NCBI RefSeq assembly: GCF_003287285.1
Contig: NZ_QMIG01000002.1
Location: forward strand, 186,001 to 250,000
Direction of reading: 5' to 3'
Source: Phytoactinopolyspora halophila
GTDB taxonomy: Bacteria > Actinomycetota > Actinomycetes > Jiangellales > Jiangellaceae
DNA length: 64,000 nucleotides
Every line of letters begins with the position of its first letter. The stretch's first letter is position 1. Position numbers and translations under genes: made by a program. Shown here piece after piece: positions 59,646 through 64,000 of this stretch. Below the pieces are notes generated by a model that had not been told where the DNA came from, searched no databases, and saw only the letters and a program-made list of their open reading frames with translations.

Positions 59646-62591
59646 CTAGTCGTCGGGGAACAGGTGGGCGTAGTCCGCGAACGCGTTCGCGATGTCCATC
59701 TGGGCCCAGCTGCGGTGATACTCGAAGGTGGGAGGATCATCGGTCTCACCCGACGCGTAATCCAGCACCTGATCGATGTCCGGATCGTCCAGGTAGAACG
59801 ACCGGAGATCCAGGAAGGTGACGCCGGGTTCGATCTCCTCACCATTGCCCATGACGCCTTGCCAGCCCTCCGGGATGAAGACGCCGGCCTCGGAACCCGC
59901 CGGTTCATCGTGCACGTCGAGGAAGCGCGAGTAGTCCTCCCGTTCCTCTTCGACGGCGATGCCTTGCTCATCCCGGTGCTCGTACAGCGCTTCGAGCAGG
60001 TCTCGCGACATCTCCTGCGCCTCGGTGTCGCCGGTCGCGGCGGCATACCACATCAAGGTCCGGGCGTACGCGGCGGCGACACCCACGTCCTGTCCGGTGT
60101 CAGTGACCTCCACCGTCAGGTTGGGGTTCGTGTGCTCCAGCGGATCGCCGTTCTCGTCCCACGTGTCCGGGTAGCCGGACCAATCCAGCGTCGCCGGGAT
60201 CGCGAAGTCTCCTCCCTCGCCGATCTCGGTCTCGCTCATCGCCCACGGCACCCAGCGGTCGAGCACCTGCTGGGCACGCTCGTCACCGGTCAGATACAGG
60301 TACTCGGCAGCCCGCTGAAGCGACCAGACCTGCATTCCGAACCACTCGTTGCTGCCCGGATCCTCGTAGACGGGATGCTCGTCGTAGTACATCCCGTAAA
60401 AGGTCGGTCGCGGCGAACCATCGTCCATCGGCTCGGGCTCGCCGTAGTGGCCGCCCCAGCTGTTCGTGGCTCCACCCGCGATGGCGCCGGTGTCGGATTG
60501 CAGCCACAGGTAGAACTCGAGCGTACGCTCCAGGCTCTCCTCCCAGTCGTCCACGAACGTGGGCGATTCGGTTTGCAGCGCCGGTTCGTTCACCATGGCG
60601 TACGCGGACATCGGGTTCTGATAGCCGAAGTGGTTGTGGCTGGAACCGATGCGCCAGGACCACTCGTCCCCGGGGTACGAACCGCCCCAGGAGTAGTACC
60701 ACGACAGCAGGTAGTGCGCCGAGCTACGGCCACTGCCCGCCGGGCACTCCGTCGCGCCGACACACTCGCCTATCTCCTTGAAATACTTGTCGAACAGCGA
60801 GTACCGCAGGTAGTCACCCATCGTCGCCGCATCGGCGACCGTGCTCGCGATGGCCGACTCGTTGCCCTGCTCGCGCGCCCAGGTCAGTGCCCAGTACGCC
60901 GCCTGCACGGCCCGGGCGTCGGCGTCCGGCGCGTTCGTGTACCGCCACTGCGTCGCGCCGCCATCCGGGTCTTCGACGAACAGATCGAGGAAGCCCTGCT
61001 CGCCGCCGAAATCGAAGGTTTCACACGACGGATGGGGAACCGTCTCCCAGACCGACTCCTGCTCGCCTCGCTGGAACGTGTTGATGTACGACGGCGACGT
61101 CGTGCCGTCACCGCAGTGGCCGTAGCCGTAGGTGTTGTCGACGTCCAGCAGCCAGTGCATACCGTAGATCTCACCGGTGCCGTGCGTGGCTTCGAGCTCG
61201 TCGCGGAGCGGATCCTCCCCGACGGGGACGTCCGAATCCAGCGCGCTCGGGTACATGCTCGGCTGGGGATGCTCGGCCGCGTAAATCGCGTCGCCGTCGA
61301 CTCCCGCGCTGGGCTGATCGTCCGAGCCGGGAATGATGTAGGTCTCCATCGTCTCCCAGGCCTCGTTGAACGGCTCCCAGTCCTCGGTGATCCGTCCATA
61401 GTTGGCCTCCATCCACAGCCAGAAGCTGAACGCCTCCGACGTGGTCACGTGGCCGTAGTCGGGCGCCTCGACGATCAGCGTCTCGATGGAGTGGTACGGG
61501 ATACCGTGCGAGCTGAAGTACCCCGAGTCGTGGATCTTCTCGTACTGCTCCATGAACCGGTCGACCCACTCCGGATCCACCTCGCCGTCGTCGGGAAGGG
61601 CGTTGGCGGTCACCGACGCGGGTGTGTGACCCGGAGCGTCGCTGGTGAACTCGGCGCTCTCACCGGCACTGCCCTCGTCGGCGGCCAGCACCACGTCCTG
61701 GGGCTCGTCCCAATTACCGGACGTGAACGTCAAGACGTCACCCTCGACGACGTCGATGCCGCTGCCACCGCTCGTGTGCTCGGTGGTGACGGTCACCTCA
61801 CCATCCGGTTCCTCCGTGAGGCTTACACCGTAGCTCGCGGTGCTGCCTTCGACCACGCTCACCTGATCCGGCGTCGCCACCACGTCCGGATCGCCGTCGT
61901 CGGCCACCTCGATCGTGATCTCATCCTCGGCGGTCTGGTCCTGATCGTCCACCGCCTGTACACCCAGGACGTACGTTCCCTCGGACAGGTCCTCGTGCAG
62001 GAAGCTGTACGGGGCGGTGGTGTCGTCGCCGGCAAGGCTCCCGTCGAGATAGAACTCGACCCGATCGATCTCGCCGTCCTCGCTGCTCGCCTCCGCCTCG
62101 ACCGTGACGTCGGCGGGTGCGGTGAACTCCGCGCCGTCAGCTGGACTGGCAATCGACACCTCGGGCGCCGTCGTGCCCGGGTCGTCGCCGCACAGCGTCC
62201 CGTTGACGAAGAACTCGTCCGGGTCTCCGGCATAGCCCGTGCCGTTGAATCCGAGCGTGGCCTGCTCGCCGGTGTCCAGCGAGTTCCACGACGGGCCGTG
62301 CGCGCTGACCTCTTGCCCGTCCTGTTCCCAGTCCGCGTTCCAACCCTGCACGAGCTGCGCATCGCCGGGCAGGTCGAAGCTGAGCGTCCAGTCGTCCAGG
62401 GGATCACCGAGGTTGGTGAGGACCACCTCGCCCGTGAATCCTCCGGAGCCGTCACCCCACTCGTCGGCCCCGAAATCGACGTCGCACGCCACCGCGGCGT
62501 GCGCCGTGCCGGGGATGGCCGTCAAACCAGCGGCCACCAGCGCGCCGGCCGCCAGGGCGGCGGCCGGGCGCCATCGTTTCTCTTTCGCCAT
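59646..62591 (-). CDS. GH48 reducing-end cellobiohydrolase with N-terminal CBM2
   Basis: Secreted protein of 981 residues. Signal peptide (to about 32), CBM2 (about 33-137, CDVDFGADEWGDGSGGFTG), an Ig-like domain (about 145-235), a second Ig/Calx-like domain (238-335) and GH48 (about 345-981). GH48 marks: HGIPYHSIETLIVEAPDYGH, TSEAFSFWLWMEANYG (acid Glu), HYLLSWYYSWGGSYPG, SSHNHFGYQNPM. Same plan of CBM2-Ig-Ig as GH6, so the two were probably built as a cognate pair. ATG 62591 follows GAGGAGTGCCC; GTG 62597 is two codons earlier. Confidence 0.94.
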   Translation of the reverse strand: MAKEKRWRPAAALAAGALVAAGLTAIPGTAHAAVACDVDFGADEWGDGSGGFTGEVVLTNLGDPLDDWTLSFDLPGDAQLVQGWNADWEQDGQEVSAHGPSWNSLDTGEQATLGFNGTGYAGDPDEFFVNGTLCGDDPGTTAPEVSIASPADGAEFTAPADVTVEAEASSEDGEIDRVEFYLDGSLAGDDTTAPYSFLHEDLSEGTYVLGVQAVDDQDQTAEDEITIEVADDGDPDVVATPDQVSVVEGSTASYGVSLTEEPDGEVTVTTEHTSGGSGIDVVEGDVLTFTSGNWDEPQDVVLAADEGSAGESAEFTSDAPGHTPASVTANALPDDGEVDPEWVDRFMEQYEKIHDSGYFSSHGIPYHSIETLIVEAPDYGHVTTSEAFSFWLWMEANYGRITEDWEPFNEAWETMETYIIPGSDDQPSAGVDGDAIYAAEHPQPSMYPSALDSDVPVGEDPLRDELEATHGTGEIYGMHWLLDVDNTYGYGHCGDGTTSPSYINTFQRGEQESVWETVPHPSCETFDFGGEQGFLDLFVEDPDGGATQWRYTNAPDADARAVQAAYWALTWAREQGNESAIASTVADAATMGDYLRYSLFDKYFKEIGECVGATECPAGSGRSSAHYLLSWYYSWGGSYPGDEWSWRIGSSHNHFGYQNPMSAYAMVNEPALQTESPTFVDDWEESLERTLEFYLWLQSDTGAIAGGATNSWGGHYGEPEPMDDGSPRPTFYGMYYDEHPVYEDPGSNEWFGMQVWSLQRAAEYLYLTGDERAQQVLDRWVPWAMSETEIGEGGDFAIPATLDWSGYPDTWDENGDPLEHTNPNLTVEVTDTGQDVGVAAAYARTLMWYAAATGDTEAQEMSRDLLEALYEHRDEQGIAVEEEREDYSRFLDVHDEPAGSEAGVFIPEGWQGVMGNGEEIEPGVTFLDLRSFYLDDPDIDQVLDYASGETDDPPTFEYHRSWAQMDIANAFADYAHLFPDD

Positions 62592-62963
62592 GGGCACTCC
62601 TCGTCCGTCATGTCACGCGAGCGTCGGCCGATGCTGGAGTCTGTGTTCACGGCGACGAACCGGACAAGGCCCGAACCCGCCCGATCTGCCCGGCCCGCCG
62701 GTGACCTGCGGATACGCGGATCGTACGGAAGGAATGCGATGAAACATTCACGAATGCCGGCAGCACGCCGAGCCGCGACATGAGGGCTCGAACGCGGATC
62801 GGTTCGCTACCGATCGCGGACGTCCCGAGAGATCATCTGGCGTGAAAGTTTCACGAGAAAATATCTATCGACGCTGCTCACAGGATGACATCCCGCCTGG
62901 TCCCATCGCAGACCCCGCGATCGCGCGCGAAGCTGTAAACGTCCCCGCGGAGAGGAGAGAACC
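62592..62963. promoter_or_regulatory. Divergent promoter region of the cellulase cluster
   Basis: 372 bp between GH48 and GH74. Three symmetrical sites are visible: 62841-62855 (perfect 15-bp palindrome), 62797-62815 (GATCGGT-N5-ACCGATC) and 62738-62752 (a weaker match to the first). An AT-rich run AAAATATCTATCG (62858-62870) is a plausible -10 for GH74. No gene is seen in it. Confidence 0.6.
62841..62855. promoter_or_regulatory. Perfect palindrome CGTGAAAGTTTCACG, LacI-type operator candidate
   Basis: Two 7-bp arms around a central G, in the form typical of LacI-family operators. It lies 109 bp upstream of the GH74 start and 250 bp from the GH48 start, next to an AT-rich promoter-like block. 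A degenerate version (11 of 15 bases) is at 62738. The CebR cellulose operator (TGGGAGCGCTCCCA) known from other actinobacteria is not found here. Confidence 0.55.
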
Positions 62964-64000
62964 GTGCTGGAAGGAACCAGACGGCGCCGCGCTCGCCTTG
63001 CCTTCGTTGCCATGGTCACCGGGACGGGCATCGCCGCCGCCCTCGCCATGGTGGCCGCGCATCTCACGGTGAACGCGACCGCGGCAGAGGACGGGGCCTA
63101 CGAGTGGGAGAACGTCGAGATCGTCGGTGGCGGCTTCGTCCCCAATATCATCTTCAACGCCACCGAGCCGGACCTGATCTATGCCCGCACGGATGTCGGC
63201 GGGGCATACCGGTGGCACGAAGACAGCCAGCACTGGGAACCCTTGCTGGACTGGATCGGCTGGGACGAGTGGGGCTGGAACGGTGTCTCCAGCCTCGCCA
63301 CCGACCCGGTGGATCCGGACCGGCTCTATGTCGCGGCGGGGATGTACACGAACGATTGGGATCCGAACAACGGGGCGATCCTGCGTTCCGACGACCGCGG
63401 CGAGACGTGGGAGGCGTCGCCGTTGCCGTTCAAGCTCGGCGGCAACATGCCCGGGAGAGGCATGGGCGAGCGGCTGCGCGTCGATCCGAACGACAACTCC
63501 GTCGTGTACTTCGGGGCACCCGAGGGCAACGGGCTGTGGCGCAGCACCGATTCCGGTGTCACGTGGGATCCGGTCGAGAGCTTCCCGAACCCCGGCGGGT
63601 GGTCCGAAGATCCGGACGGCCCCTACGGCTACCTCTCCCACGAACCTGGAGTGGTGTGGGTGACCTTCGATCCACGCACCGGCACGCCGGGTGAACCAAC
63701 GCAGACGATCTACGCGGGTGTCGCCGATCCGGACAACACCGTGTATCGCTCGACCGATGGCGGGCAGAGCTGGCACCGCCTGGAGGATCAACCCACCGGC
63801 TTCATGGCCCAGCAGGGGGTGCTGGACGAGGACGGCGGTTACCTGTACATCGCGACGAGCGACAACGGTGGACCGTATGCCGGCGACGACGGCGCGGTGT
63901 GGCGTTTCGACACCGCGACCGGAGAGTGGACCGAGATCACGCCCCTTCCGTTCGGTGGCGACGACCCCTACTTCGGCTACGCCGGGCTGAGTATTGACCG
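62964..64000 (+). CDS. GH74 xyloglucanase-like protein (5' part, runs off the window)
   Basis: The first 345 codons of a secreted protein. Signal peptide (to about residue 40, AFVAMVTGTGIAAALAMVAA), then a seven-bladed propeller of GH74: FVPNIIFNATEPDLIYARTD, RTDVGGAYRW with the likely catalytic Asp, LATDPVDPDRLYVAAG, LRSDDRGETW, GLWRSTDSGVTWDPV and YRSTDGGQSW (Asp-box repeats). Predicted action: endo-hydrolysis of xyloglucan. GTG start after GAGAGGAGAGAACC. It is transcribed away from GH48 and shares its promoter region. Confidence 0.9.
   Translation, partial: MLEGTRRRRARLAFVAMVTGTGIAAALAMVAAHLTVNATAAEDGAYEWENVEIVGGGFVPNIIFNATEPDLIYARTDVGGAYRWHEDSQHWEPLLDWIGWDEWGWNGVSSLATDPVDPDRLYVAAGMYTNDWDPNNGAILRSDDRGETWEASPLPFKLGGNMPGRGMGERLRVDPNDNSVVYFGAPEGNGLWRSTDSGVTWDPVESFPNPGGWSEDPDGPYGYLSHEPGVVWVTFDPRTGTPGEPTQTIYAGVADPDNTVYRSTDGGQSWHRLEDQPTGFMAQQGVLDEDGGYLYIATSDNGGPYAGDDGAVWRFDTATGEWTEITPLPFGGDDPYFGYAGLSID

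Noticed and set aside
59583-62783. Very long open frame (1066 codons) on the + strand opposite GH48
   Set aside because: It is antisense to a perfect GH48 gene. High-GC third-position bias creates long open antisense frames. No domain fits and the start overlaps a terminator.

Overview
The window reads as a chromosomal segment of a high-GC, saprophytic, filamentous-type actinobacterium. Evidence: frequent GTG starts, several genes without a Shine-Dalgarno sequence, mycobacterial-style branched-chain 2-oxoacid dehydrogenase E2, a PafB/PafC-like WYL pair, CBM2-linked cellulases and an LPDTG surface protein. A Jiangellales-like lineage is possible, but the sequence alone does not prove it. I see no rRNA, tRNA, transposase, integrase, prophage or CRISPR array.

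Layout. 1-2.6 kb: 2-oxoacid dehydrogenase operon (E1 alpha end, E1 beta, E2). 2.8-5.9 kb: thioester-domain LPDTG surface protein, thioesterase, MntR-type regulator. 6-9.4 kb: PucR regulator divergent from a yeast-type cytosine deaminase plus NCS1 permease. 9.5-12.2 kb: manganese-type ABC importer with a candidate operator. 12.3-14.3 kb: XRE-TPR regulator divergent from a 42-residue exported peptide, bracketed by long hairpins. 14.3-19.7 kb: aminotransferase, small membrane protein, phosphatase, ketosamine-type kinase, ABC exporter. 19.8-28.1 kb: AbiEi/DUF559-like protein, VOC protein, an unusual regulator with an epimerase/DapA/Gfo-Idh operon, imine-reductase-like enzyme with MerR. 28.1-31.2 kb: sugar ABC importer. 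31.3-34.7 kb: thiamine genes thiE and thiO-S-G with a TPP riboswitch. 35-39 kb: AraC regulator, secreted GHL10 hydrolase, an AT-richer stretch. 39.2-43.8 kb: urate-to-allantoate operon with an aldehyde dehydrogenase. 44-55.6 kb: mixed housekeeping, regulators, transporters. 55.8-64 kb: cellulose/hemicellulose cluster with GH6, GH5 mannanase-like, GH48 and the start of GH74, arranged around a regulatory region.

Two families of intergenic palindromes run through the window and are not explained by the genes. Family 1 (four copies, 49-50 bp) has fixed 12-bp ends TGATCATGAACA/TGTTCATGATCA and a variable centre; one copy lies inside the 3' coding end of thiO, like the Rickettsia palindromic elements. 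Family 2 (three copies, about 80 bp) always starts 6-15 nt after a stop codon in the same orientation, with a conserved single-stranded lead (CCGAATGATCATGTTTGG) followed by a long hairpin. Both share the core ATGATCATG.

The strongest candidate for an undescribed system is the XRE-TPR regulator with its divergent exported peptide. The arrangement resembles RRNPP peptide signalling of Firmicutes, with a predicted 12-residue mature peptide ending in Cys-Cys. This is inference from gene layout and peptide form, not shown function.
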